NCBI RefSeq assembly: GCF_032854445.1
Contig: NW_027018132.1
Location: 1-64,000 of the forward strand
Direction of reading: 5' to 3'
DNA length: 64,000 bases
From: Liolophura sinensis
Taxonomy: Eukaryota > Mollusca > Polyplacophora > Chitonida > Chitonidae
In this document: positions 43,448 through 56,419 of the stretch, in pieces
How the letters are laid out: each line of letters begins with the position of its first letter
Numbering within the stretch: the first letter of the stretch is position 1
Position numbers and translations under genes: made by a program
The notes under the pieces: model-generated
What the model was told of the DNA's origin: nothing
What the model saw: only the letters and a program-made list of their open reading frames with translations
The model's database searches: none

Positions 43448-45098
43448 CAATGATCATTTAATTGTCGCTACAGCCAAAAGCATTGGTCGGAGAGCAACGC
43501 GGTTTGCACCATTCGATTTCTCGTCACAAAATACGTCGGATTAGCCTCTTACCAGCAGCACTGGAACAGTTTTTCCACTTTTGCATTTTTGCCTGGTCTT
43601 TTTGTTAATTGAAATCGGCTACACTGTACTATGTACCATCGCGACTGGTCATTACTATATTCAACTTTTGACTATAAGTTATGTGCCCTTTGGTAGCCCA
43701 GAAGACGTCAAATTTTTGGGCTCAGCCCATTTAACTCATCCAGCAATTGTCTTACTTCTAAGTCCAAGACAATCTCAATGTCTTTATCTACGTGTAGAAA
43801 AACCACACCATTTGTACATAAAAAACACAAAGTACTAAATACAGTGTGCTGTAAAAAGTACAATTGAACACTGACCCACATCAATAAGGTGCCAAAAGAT
43901 GCGGAATTGGGCCAGGCATCGGCAGCTGTTTAAAAAATTGCAAAGTTCCCTGGTTTCCATGGAGTAAGAGCCGTTTCTAGGCAAGTGATGTTGTCATCAA
44001 TGATCACTCAGTTGTCGCTACAGCCAAATGTATTAGTCGGAGAGCAACGCGGTTTGCACCATTCGATTTCTCGTCACAAAATACGTCGGATTAGCCTCTT
44101 ACCAGCAGCACTGGAACAGTTTTTCCACTTTTGCAGTTTTGCCTGGTCTTTTTGTTGATTGAAATCGGCTACACTGTACTATCTACCATCACGACTGGTC
44201 ATTACTATATTCAACTTTTGACTATAAGTTATGTGCTCTTTGGTACCCCAGAAGACGTCAACTCTTTGGGCTAAGCCCATTTAACTCACCCAGCAATTGT
44301 CTTACTTCTAAGTCCAAGACAATCTCAATGTCTTTATCTACGTGTAGAAAAACCACACCATTTGTACAAAAAAACACACAAAGTACTAGATACAGTGTGC
44401 TGTAAAAAGTACAATTGAACACTGACCCACATCAATAAGGTGCCAAAAGATGCGGAATTGGGCCAGGCATCGGCAGCTGTTTAAAAAATTGCAAATTTCC
44501 CTGGTTTCCATGGAGTAAGAGCCGTTTCTAGGCACGTGATGTTGTCATCAATGATCATTCAATTGTCGCTACAGCCAAAAGTATTGGTCGGAGAGCAACG
44601 CGGTTTGCACCATTCGATTTCTCGTCACAAAATACGTCGGATTAGCCTCTTACCAGCAGCACTGGAACAGTTTTTCCACTTTTGCATTTTTGCCTGGTCT
44701 TTTTGTTAATTGAAATCGGCTACACTGTACTATGTACCATCGCGACTAGTCATTACTATATTCAACTTTTGACTATAAGTTATGTGCCCTTTGGTAGCCC
44801 AGAAGACGTCAAATCTTTGGGCTAAGCCCATTTAACTCACCCAGCAATTGTCTTACTTCTAAGTCCAAGACAATCTCAATGTCTTTATCTACGTGTAGAA
44901 AAAACCACACCATTTGTACATAAAAAACACAAAGTACTAGATACAGTCTGCTGTAAAAAGTACAATTAAACACTGACCCACATCAATAAGGTGCCAAAAG
45001 ATGCGGAATTTGGCAGGCATCGGCAGCTGTTTAAAAAATTGCAAATTTCCCTGGTTTCCATGGAGTAAGAGCCGTTTCTAGGCAAGTGATGTTGTCAT

Positions 45099-45493
45099 CA
45101 ATGATCATTCAACTGTCGCTACAGCCAAAAGTATTGGTCGGAGAGCAACGCGGTTTGCACCATTCGATTTCTCGTCACAAAATACGTCGGATTAGCCTCT
45201 TACCAGCAGCACTGGAACAGTTTTTCCACTTTTGCATTTTTGCCTGGTCTTTCTGTTAATTGAAATCGGCTACACTGTACTATGTACCATCGCGACTAGT
45301 CATTACTATATTCAACTTTTGACTATAAGTTATGTGCCCTTTGGTAGCCCAGAAGACGTCAAATCTTTGGGCTAAGCCCATTTAACCTCACCCAGCAATT
45401 GTCTTAATTCTAAATCCAAGACAATCTCAATGTCTTTATCTACGTGTAGAAAAACCACACCATTTGTACATAAAAAACACAAAGTACTGTCAT
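45099..45493. repeat. Short satellite unit, 395 bp (class beta)
   Basis: Equivalent of 41560, with one extra C in TTTAACCTCACCC at ~45386. Confidence 0.95.
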
Positions 45494-47141
45494 CAATGAT
45501 CATTCAATTGTCGCTACAGCCAAAAGCATTGGTCGGAGAGCAACGCGGTTTGCACCATTCGATTTCTCGTCACAAAATACGTCGGATTAGCCTCTTACCA
45601 GCAGCACTGGAACAGTTTTTCCACTTTTGCATTGTTGCCTGGTCTTTTTGTTAATTGAAATCGGCTACACTGTACTATGTACCATCGCGACTGGTCATTA
45701 CTATATTCAACTTTTGACTATAAGTTATGTGCCCTTTGGTAGCCCAGAAGACGTCAAATCTTTGGGCTAAGCCCATTTAACTCATCCAGCAATTGTCTTA
45801 CTTCTAAGTCCAAGACAATCTCAATGTCTTTATCTACGTGTAGAAAAACCACACCATTTGTACATAAAAAACACAAAGTACTAAATACAGTGTGCTGTAA
45901 AAGTACAATTGAACACTGACCCACATCAATAAGGTCCCAAAAGATGCGGAATTGGGCCAGGCATCGGCAGCTGTTTAAGAAATTGCAAATTTCCCTGGTT
46001 TCCATGGAGTATAAGCCGTTGCTAGGCACGTGATTTAGACATCAATGATCATTCAATTGTCGCTACAGCCAAATATATTGGTCGGAGAGCAACGCGGTTT
46101 GCACCATTCGATTTCTCGTCACAAAATACGTCGGATTAGCCTCTTACCAGCAGCACTGGAACAGTTTTTCCACTTTTGCATTTTTGCCTGGTCTTTTTGT
46201 TAATTGAAATCGGCTACACTGTACTATGTACCATCGCGACTAGTCATTACTATATTCAACTTTTGACTATAAGTTATGTGTCCTTTGGTAGCCCAGAAGA
46301 CGTCAAATCTTTGGGCTAAGCCCATTTAACTCAACCAGCAATTGTCTTACTTCTAAGTCCAAGACAATCTCAATGTCTTTATCTACGTGTAGAAAAACCA
46401 CACCATTTGTACATAAAAAACACAAAGTACTAGATACAGTGTGCTGTAAAAAGTACAATTGAACACTGACCCACATAAATAAGGTGCCAAAAGATGCGGA
46501 ATTGGGCCAGGCATCGGCAGCTGTTTAAAAAATTGCAAAGTTCCCTGGTTTCCATGGAGTAAGAGCCGTTTCTAGGCAAGTGATGTTGCCATCAATGATC
46601 ATTCAATTGTCGCTACAGCCAAAAGTATTGGTCGGAGAGCAACGCGGTTTGCACCATTCGATTTCTCGTCACAAAATACGTCGGATTAGCCTCTTACCAG
46701 CAGCACTGGAACAGTTTTTCCACTTTTGCATTTTGCCTGGTCTTTTTGTTAATTGAAATCGGCTACACTGTACAATGTACCATCGCGACTGGTCATTACT
46801 ATATTCAACTTTTGATTATAAGTTATGTGCCCTTTGGTAGCCCAGAAGACGTCAAATCTTTGGGCTAAGCCCATTTAACTCACCCAGCAATTGTCTTACT
46901 TCTAAGTCCAAGACAATCTCAATGTCTTTATCTACGTGTAGAAAAACCACACCATTTGTACATAAAAAACACAAAGTACTAGACACAGTCTGCTGTAAAA
47001 AGTACAATTAAACACTGACCCACATCAATAAGGTGCCAAAAGATGCGGAATTTGGCCAGGCATCGGCAGCTGTTTAAAAAATTGCAAATTTCCCTGGTTT
47101 CCATGGAGTAAGAGCCGTTTCTAGGCAAGTGATGTTGTCAT

Positions 47142-47535
47142 CAACGATCATTTAATTGTCGCTACAGCCAAAAGTATTGATCGGAGAGCAACGCGGTTTG
47201 CACCATTCGATTTCTCGTCAAAAAATACGTCGGATTAGACTTTTACCAGCAGCACTGGAACAGTTTTTCCACTTTTGCATTTTTGCCTGGTCTTTTGTTA
47301 ATTGAAATCGGCTACACTGTACTATGTACCATCGCGACTAGTCATTACTATATATCAACTTTTGACTATAAGTTATGTGCCCTTTGGTAGCCCAGAAGAC
47401 GTCAAATCTTTGGGCTAAGCCCATTTAACTCACCCAGCAATTGTCTTAATTCTAAGTCCAAGACAATCTCAATGTCTTTATCTACGTGTAGAAAAACCAC
47501 ACCATTTGTACATAAAAAACACAAAGTACTGTCAT
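47142..47535. repeat. Short satellite unit, 394 bp (class gamma)
   Basis: Counterpart of 12736 (CAACGATCAT start, GATTAGACTTTTA). Two compensating one-base indels (GTCTTTTGTT and CTATATATC) leave the length unchanged. Confidence 0.95.
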
Positions 47536-48635
47536 CAATGATCATTCAGTTGTCGCTACAGCCAAAAGCATTGGTCGGAGAGCAACGCGGTTTGCACCAT
47601 TCGATTTCTCGTCACAAAATACGTCGGATTAGCCTCTTACCAGCAGCACTGGAACAGTTTTTCCACTTTTGCATTTTTGCCTGGTCTTTTTGTTAATTGA
47701 AATCGGCTACACTGTACTATGTACCATCGCGACTGGTCATTACTATATTCAACTTTTGACTATAAGTTATGTGCCCTTTGGTAGCCCAGAAGACGTCAAA
47801 TCTTTGGGCTAAGCCCATTTAACTCATCCAGCAATTGTCTTACTTCTAAGTCCAAGACAATCTCAATGTCTTTATCTACGTGTAGAAAAACCACACCATT
47901 TGTACATAAAAAACACAAAGTACTAAATACAGTGTGCTGTAAAAAGTACAATTGAACACTGACCCACATCAATAAGGTGCCAAAAGATGCGGAATTGGGC
48001 CAGGCATCGGCAGCTGTTTAAAAAATTGCAAATTTCCCTGGTTTCCATGGAGTAAAAGCCGTTGCTAGGCACGTGAATTAGACATCAATGATCATTCAAT
48101 TGTCGCTACAGCCAAATATATTGGTCGGAGAGCAACGCGGTTTGCACCATTCGATTTCTCGTCACAAAATACGTCGGATTAGCCTCTTACCAGCAGCACT
48201 GGAACAGTTTTTCCACTTTTGCATTTTTGCCTGGTCTTTTTGTTGATTGAAATCGGCTACAGTGTAATATCTACCATCACGACTGGTCATTACTATATTC
48301 AACTTTTGACTATAAGTTATGTGCTCTTTGGTACCCCAGAAGACGTCAACTCTTTGGGCTAAGCCCATTTAACTCACCCAGCAATTGTCTTAGTTCTAAG
48401 TCCAAGACAATCTCAATGTCTTTATCTACGTGTAGAAAAACCACACCATTTGTACATAAAAAACACAAAGTACTAGATACAGTCTGCTGTAAAAAGTACA
48501 ATTAAACACTGACCCACATCAATAAGGTGCCAAAAGATGCGGAATTTGGCCAGGCATCGGCAGCTGTTTAAAAAATTGCAAATTTCTCTGGTTTCCATGG
48601 AGTAAGAGCCGTTTCTAGGCAAGTGATGTTGTCAT

Positions 48636-49029
48636 CAATGATCATTCAATTGTCGCTACAGCCAAAAGTATTGGTCGGAGAGCAACGCGGTTTGCACCAT
48701 TCGATTTCTTGTCACAAAATACGTCAGATTAGCCTCTTACCAGCAGCACTGGAACAGTTGTTCCACTTTTGCATTTTTGCCTGGTCTTTCTGTTAATTGA
48801 AATCGGCTACACTGTACTATGTACCATCGCGACTAGTCATTACTATATTCAACTTTTGACTATAAGTTATGTGCCCTTTGGTAGCCCAGAAGACGTCAAA
48901 TCTTTGGGCTAAGCCCATTTAACTCACCCAGCAATTGTCTTAATTCTAAGTCCAAGACAATCTCAATGTCTTTATCTACGTGTAGAAAAACCACACCATT
49001 TGTACATAAAAAACACAAAGTACTGTCAT
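48636..49029. repeat. Short satellite unit, 394 bp (class alpha)
   Basis: Equivalent of 43054, one 5.58 kb period downstream. Confidence 0.95.
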
Positions 49030-50680
49030 CAATGATCATTTAATTGTCGCTACAGCCAAAAGCATTGGTCGGAGAGCAACGCGGTTTGCACCATTCGATT
49101 TCTCGTCACAAAATACGTCGGATTAGCTTCTTACCAGCAGCACTGGAACAGTTTTTCCACTTTTGCATTTTTGCCTGGTCTTTTTGTTAATTGAAATCGG
49201 CTACACTGTACTATGTACCATCGCGACTGGTCATTACTATATTCAACTTTTGACTATAAGTTATGTGCCCTTTGGTAGCCCAGAAGACGTCAAATCTTTG
49301 GGCTCAGCCCATTTAACTCATCCAGCAATTGTCTTACTTCTAAGTCCAAGACAATCTCAATGTCTTTATCTACGTGTAGAAAAACCACACCATTTGTACA
49401 TAAAAAACACAAAGTACTAAATACAGTGTGCTGTAAAAAGTACAATTGAACACTGACCCACATCAATAAGGTGCCAAAAGATGCGGAATTGGGCCAGGCA
49501 TCGGCAGCTGTTTAAAAAATTGCAAAGTTCCCTGGTTTCCATGGAGTAAGAGCCGTTTCTAGGCAAGTGATGTTGTCATCAATGATCACTCAGTTGTCGC
49601 TACAGCCAAATGTATTAGTCGGAGAGCAACGCGGTTTGCACCATTCGATTTCTCGTCACAAAATACGTCGGATTAGCCTCTTACCAGCAGCACTGGAACA
49701 GTTTTTCCACTTTTGCAGTTTTGCCTGGTCTTTTTGTTGATTGAAATCGGCTACACTGTACTATCTACCATCACGACTGGTCATTACTATATTCAACTTT
49801 TGACTATAAGTTATGTGCTCTTTGGTACCCCAGAAGACGTCAACTCTTTGGGCTAAGCCCATTTAACTCACCCAGCAATTGTCTTACTTCTAAGTCCAAG
49901 ACAATCTCAATGTCTTTATCTACGTGTAGAAAAACCACACCATTTGTACAAAAAAACACACAAAGTACTAGATACAGTGTGCTGTAAAAAGTACAATTGA
50001 ACACTGACCCACATCAATAAGGTGCCAAAAGATGCGGAATTGGGCCAGGCATCGGCAGCTGTTTAAAAAATTGCAAATTTCCCTGGTTTCCATGGAGTAA
50101 GAGCCGTTTCTAGGCACGTGATGTTGTCATCAATGATCATTCAATTGTCGCTACAGCCAAAAGTATTGGTCGGAGAGCAACGCGGTTTGCACCATTCGAT
50201 TTCTCGTCACAAAATACGTCGGATTAGCCTCTTACCAGCAGCACTGGAACAGTTTTTCCACTTTTGCATTTTTGCCTGGTCTTTTTGTTAATTGAAATCG
50301 GCTACACTGTACTATGTACCATCGCGACTAGTCATTACTATATTCAACTTTTGACTATAAGTTATGTGCCCTTTGGTAGCCCAGAAGACGTCAAATCTTT
50401 GGGCTAAGCCCATTTAACTCACCCAGCAATTGTCTTACTTCTAAGTCCAAGACAATCTCAATGTCTTTATCTACGTGTAGAAAAACCACACCATTTGTAC
50501 ATAAAAAACACAAAGTACTAGATACAGTCTGCTGTAAAAAGTACAATTAAACACTGACCCACATCAATAAGGTGCCAAAAGATGCGGAATTTGGCCAGGC
50601 ATCGGCAGCTGTTTAAAAAATTGCAAATTTCCCTGGTTTCCATGGAGTAAGAGCCGTTTCTAGGCAAGTGATGTTGTCAT

Positions 50681-51074
50681 CAATGATCATTCAACTGTCG
50701 CTACAGCCAAAAGTATTGGTCGGAGAGCAACGCGGTTTGCACCATTCGATTTCTCGTCACAAAATACGTCGGATTAGCCTCTTACCAGCAGCACTGGAAC
50801 AGTTTTTCCACTTTTGCATTTTTGCCTGGTCTTTCTGTTAATTGAAATCGGCTACACTGTACTATGTACCATCGCGACTAGTCATTACTATATTCAACTT
50901 TTGACTATAAGTTATGTGCCCTTTGGTAGCCCAGAAGACGTCAAATCTTTGGGCTAAGCCCATTTAACTCACCCAGCAATTGTCTTAATTCTAAATCCAA
51001 GACAATCTCAATGTCTTTATCTACGTGTAGAAAAACCACACCATTTGTACATAAAAAACACAAAGTACTGTCAT
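50681..51074. repeat. Short satellite unit, 394 bp (class beta)
   Basis: Equivalent of 45099, one 5.58 kb period downstream, without the extra C. The following unit has a private GGCGGATTAG change at ~51164. Confidence 0.95.
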
Positions 51075-52724
51075 CAATGATCATTCAATTGTCGCTACAG
51101 CCAAAAGCATTGGTCGGAGAGCAACGCGGTTTGCACCATTCGATTTCTCGTCACAAAATACGGCGGATTAGCCTCTTACCAGCAGCACTGGAACAGTTTT
51201 TCCACTTTTGCATTGTTGCCTGGTCTTTTTGTTAATTGAAATCGGCTACACTGTACTATGTACCATCGCGACTGGTCATTACTATATTCAACTTTTGACT
51301 ATAAGTTATGTGCCCTTTGGTAGCCCAGAAGACGTCAAATCTTTGGGCTAAGCCCATTTAACTCATCCAGCAATTGTCTTACTTCTAAGTCCAAGACAAT
51401 CTCAATGTCTTTATCTACGTGTAGAAAAACCACACCATTTGTACATAAAAAACACAAAGTACTAAATACAGTGTGCTGTAAAAAGTACAATTGAACACTG
51501 ACCCACATCAATAAGGTCCCAAAAGATGCGGAATTGGGCCAGGCATCGGCAGCTGTTTAAGAAATTGCAAATTTCCCTGGTTTCCATGGAGTATAAGCCG
51601 TTGCTAGGCACGTGATTTAGACATCAATGATCATTCAATTGTCGCTACAGCCAAATATATTGGTCGGAGAGCAACGCGGTTTGCACCATTCGATTTCTCG
51701 TCACAAAATACGTCGGATTAGCCTCTTACCAGCAGCACTGGAACAGTTTTTCCACTTTTGCATTTTTGCCTGGTCTTTTTGTTAATTGAAATCGGCTACA
51801 CTGTACTATGTACCATCGCGACTAGTCATTACTATATTCAACTTTTGACTATAAGTTATGTGTCCTTTGGTAGCCCAGAAGACGTCAAATCTTTGGGCTA
51901 AGCCCATTTAACTCAACCAGCAATTGTCTTACTTCTAAGTCCAAGACAACCTCAATGTCTTTATCTACGTGTAGAAAAACCACACCATTTGTACATAAAA
52001 AACACAAAGTACTAGATACAGTGTGCTGTAAAAAGTACAATTGAACACTGACCCACATAAATAAGGTGCCAAAAGATGCGGAATTGGGCCAGGCATCGGC
52101 AGCTGTTTAAAAAATTGCAAAGTTCCCTGGTTTCCATGGAGTAAGAGCCGTTTCTAGGCAAGTGATGTTGCCATCAATGATCATTCAATTGTCGCTACAG
52201 CCAAAAGTATTGGTCGGAGAGCAACGCGGTTTGCACCATTCGATTTCTCGTCACAAAATACGTCGGATTAGCCTCTTACCAGCAGCACTGGAACAGTTTT
52301 TCCACTTTTGCATTTTTGCCTGGTCTTTTTGTTAATTGAAATCGGCTACACTGTACAATGTACCATCGCGACTGGTCATTACTATATTCAACTTTTGATT
52401 ATAAGTTATGTGCCCTTTGGTAGCCCAGAAGACGTCAAATCTTTGGGCTAAGCCCATTTAACTCACCCAGCAATTGTCTTACTTCTAAGTCCAAGACAAT
52501 CTCAATGTCTTTATCTACGTGTAGAAAAACCACACCATTTGTACATAAAAAACACAAAGTACTAGACACAGTCTGCTGTAAAAAGTACAATTAAACACTG
52601 ACCCACATCAATAAGGTGCCAAAAGATGCGGAATTTGGCCAGGCATCGGCAGCTGTTTAAAAAATTGCAAATTTCCCTGGTTTCCATGGAGTAAGAGCCG
52701 TTTCTAGGCAAGTGATGTTGTCAT

Positions 52725-53118
52725 CAACGATCATTTAATTGTCGCTACAGCCAAAAGTATTGGTCGGAGAGCAACGCGGTTTGCACCATTCGATTTCTCG
52801 TCAAAAAATACGTCGGATTAGACTTTTACCAGCAGCACTGGAACAGTTTTTCCACTTTTGCATTTTTGCCTGGTCTTTTTGTTAATTGAAATCGGCTACA
52901 CTGTACTATGTACCATCGCGACTAGTCATTACTATATTCAACTTTTGACTATAAGTTATGTGCCCTTTGGTAGCCCAGAAGACGTCAAATCTTTGGGCTA
53001 AGCCCATTTAACTCACCCAGCAATTGTCTTAATTCTAAGTCCAAGACAATCTCAATGTCTTTATCTACGTGTAGAAAAACCACACCATTTGTACATAAAA
53101 AACACAAAGTACTGTCAT
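52725..53118. repeat. Short satellite unit, 394 bp (class gamma)
   Basis: Equivalent of 47142, one 5.58 kb period downstream. It is the last short unit before the array edge; none occurs between 53119 and 62312. Confidence 0.95.
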
Positions 53119-56100
53119 CAATGATCATTCAGTTGTCGCTACAGCCAAAAGCATTGGTCGGAGAGCAACGCGGTTTGCACCATTCGATTTCTCGTCACAA
53201 AATACGTCGGATTAGCCTCTTACCAGCAGCACTGGAACAGTTTTTCCACTTTTGCATTTTTGCCTGGTCTTTTTGTTAATTGAAATCGGCTACACTGTAC
53301 TATGTACCATCGCGACTGGTCATTACTATATTCAACTTTTGACTATAAGTTATGTGCCCTTTGGTAGCCCAGAAGACGTCAAATCTTTGGGCTAAGCCCA
53401 TTTAACTCACCCAGCAATTGTCTTATTTCTAGGTCGAAGACGATCTCAATGTCTATATCTACGTGTAGAAAAACCACACCATTTGTACATAAAAAACACA
53501 AAGTACTAGATACAGTGTGCTGTAAAAAGTACAATTGAACACTGACCCACATCAATAAGGTGCCAAAAGATGCGGAATTGGGCCAGGCATCGGCAGCTGT
53601 TTAAAAAATTGCAAATTTCCCTGGTTTCCATGGAGTAAGAGCCGTTTCTAGGCAAGTGATGTTGTCATCAATGATCATTTAATTGTCGCTACAGCCAAAA
53701 GTATTGGTCGGAGAGCAACGCGGTTTGCACCATTCGATTTCTCGTCACAAAATACGTCGGATTAGCCTCTTACCAGCAGCACTGGAACAGTTTTTCCACT
53801 TTTGCATTTTTGCCTGGTCTTTTTGTTAATTGAAATCGGCTACACTGTACTATGTACCATCGCGACTGGTCATTACTATATTCAACTTTTGACTATAAGT
53901 TATGTGCCCTTTGGTAGCCCAGAAGACGTCAAATCTTTGGGCTAAGCCCATTTAACTCATCCAGCAATTGTCTTACTTCTAAGTCCAAGACAATCTCAAT
54001 GTCTTTATCTACGTGTAGAAAAACCACACCATTTGTACATAAAAAACACAAAGTACTAAATACAGTGTGCTGTAAAAAGTACAATTGAACACTGACCCAC
54101 ATCAATAAGGTGCCAAAAGATGCGGAATTGGGCCAGGCATCGGCAGCTGTTTAAAAAATTGCAAATTTCCCTGGTTTCCATGGAGTAAAAGCCGTTGCTA
54201 GGCACGTGAATTAGACATCAATGATCATTCAATTGTCGCTACAGCCAAATATATTGGTCGGAGAGCAACGCGGTTTGCACCATTCGATTTCTCGTCACAA
54301 AATACGTCGGATTAGCCTCTTACCAGCAGCACTGGAACAGTTTTTCCACTTTTGCATTTTTGCCTGGTCTTTTTGTTAATTGAAATCGGCTACACTGTAC
54401 TATGTACCATCGCGACTAGTCATTACTATATTCAACTTTTGACTATAAGTTATGTGCTCTTTGGTAGCCCAGAAGACCTGAAATCTTTGGGCTAAGCCCA
54501 TTTAACTCACCCAGCAATTGTCTTAATTCTAAGTCCAAGACAATCTCAATGTCTGTATCTACGTGTAGAAAAACCACACCATTTGTACATAAAAAACACA
54601 AAGTACTAGATACAGTCTGCTGTAAAAAGTACAATTGAACACTGACCCACATCAATAAGGTGCCAAAAGATGCGGAATTGGGCCAGGCATCGGTAGCTGT
54701 TTAAAAAATTGCAAATTTCCCTGGTTTGCATGGAGTAAGAGCCGTTTCTAGGCAAGTGATGTTGTCATCAATGATCATTCAATTGTCGCTACAGCCAAAT
54801 GTATTGGTTGGAGAGCAACGCGGTTTGCACCATTCGATTTCTCGTCAAAAAATACGTCGGATTAGCCTCTTACCAGCAGCACTGGAACAGTTTTTCCACT
54901 TTTGCATTTTTGCCTGGTCTTTTTGTTAATTGAAATCGGCTACACTGTACTATCTACCATCGCGACTGGTCATTACTATATTCAACTTTTGACTATAAGT
55001 TATGTGCCCTTTGGTAGCCCAGAAGACGTCAAATCTTTGGGCTAAGCCCATTTAACTCACCCAGCAATTGTCTTACTTCTAAGTCCAAGACAATCTCAAT
55101 GTCTTTATCTACGTGTAGAAAAACCACACCATTTGTACATAAAAAACACAAAGTACTAGATACAGTCTGCTGTAAAAAGTACAATTGAACACTGACCCAC
55201 ATCAATAAGGTGCCAAAAGATGCGGAATTGGGCCAGGCATCGGCAGCTGTTTAAAAAATTGCAAAGTTCCCTGGTTTCCATGGAGTAAGAGCCGTTTCTA
55301 GGCAAGTGATGTTGTCATCAATGATTATTCAATTGTCGCTACAGCCAAATGTCTTAGTCGGAGAGCAACGCGGTTTGCACCATTCGATTTCTCGTCACAA
55401 AATACGTCGGATTAGCCTCTTACCAGCAGCACTGGAACAGTTTTTCCACTTTTGCATTTTTGCCTGGTCTTTTTGTTAATTGAAATCGGCTACACTGTAC
55501 AATGTACCATCGCGACTGGTCATTACTATATTCAACTTTTGACTATAAGTTATGTGCCCTTTGGTAGCCCAGAAGACGTCAAATCTTTGGGCTAAGCCCA
55601 TTTAACTCACCCAGCAATTGTCTTATTTCCAGGTCGAAGACAATTTCAATGTCTATATCTACGTGTAGAAAAACCACACCATTTGTACATAAAAAACACA
55701 AAGTACTAGATACAGTGTGCTGTAAAAAGTACAATTGAACACTGACCCACATCAATAAGGTGCCAAAAGATGCGGAATTGGGCCAGGCATCGGCAGCTGT
55801 TTAAAAAATTGCAAATTTCCCTGGTTTCCATGGAGTAAGATCCGTTTCTAGGCAAGTGATGTTGACATCAATGATCATTCAATTGTCGCTACAGCCAAAA
55901 GTATTGGTCGGAGAGCAACGCGGTTTGCACCATTCGATTTCTCGTCAAAAAATACGTCGGATTAGCCTCTTACCAGCAGCACTGGAACAGTTTTTCCACT
56001 TTTGCATTTTTGCCTGGTCTTTTTGTTAATTGAAATCGGCTACACTGTACTATCTACCATCGCGACTGGTCATTACTATATTCAACTTTTGACTATAAGT

Positions 56101-56419
56101 TATGTGCCCTTTGGTAGCCCAGAAGACGTCAAAACTTTGGGCTCAGCCCATTTAACTCATCCAGCATTTGTCTTACTTCTAAGTGCAAGACAATCTCAAT
56201 GTCTTTATCTACGTGTAGAAAAACCCCACCATTTGTACATAAAAAAACACAAAGTACTAGATACAGTCTGCTGTAAAAAGTACAATTGAACACTGACCCA
56301 CATCAATAAGGTGCCAAAAGATGCGGAATTGGGCCAGGCATCGGCAGCTGTTTAAAAAATTGCTAATTTCCCTGGTTTCCATGGAGTAAGAACCGTTGTT
56401 AGGCACGTAATTTTGCCAT

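Larger units (their letters stand above)
38965..46042. repeat. 7-unit higher-order repeat, two copies of ~3539 bp
   Basis: Copies are 38965-42503 and 42504-46042. Unit lengths are 550, 394, 550, 551, 550, 394 and 550. Shared private marks are the TTTCAAAAATTGC just upstream of each copy, GTGTAATATC, CAGTTGTTCC, the loop variant TTGGGCTCAGCC after AAATTTTT, CACTCAGTTG, and CATTCAACTG. The period agrees across many marks to within 1 bp. Confidence 0.9.
42504..53668. repeat. 11-unit higher-order repeat, two copies of ~5.58 kb
   Basis: Copies are 42504-48085 (5582 bp) and 48086-53668 (5583 bp). Each has eleven units, of which the second, sixth and tenth are ~394 bp. Marks such as GTGTAATATC, CAGTTGTTCC, CATTGTTGCC, CACATAAATAAGG, TTTTGATTATAAG, CTAGACACAG and CAACGATCAT recur at this spacing. 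The left copy overlaps the second copy of the 3.54 kb repeat, so the 5.58 kb unit was built on top of the earlier duplication. Confidence 0.9.
34561..56419. repeat. Array block A' (second, expanded copy of block A)
   Basis: Starts with the same variant monomers as window position 1 and follows block A unit by unit, with local gains and losses. Relative to A it has one fewer dimer near 36 kb and much more amplification of the 394 bp-containing segment: eight short units here against four in A. Correspondence is lost after about 56.42 kb. Confidence 0.8.
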
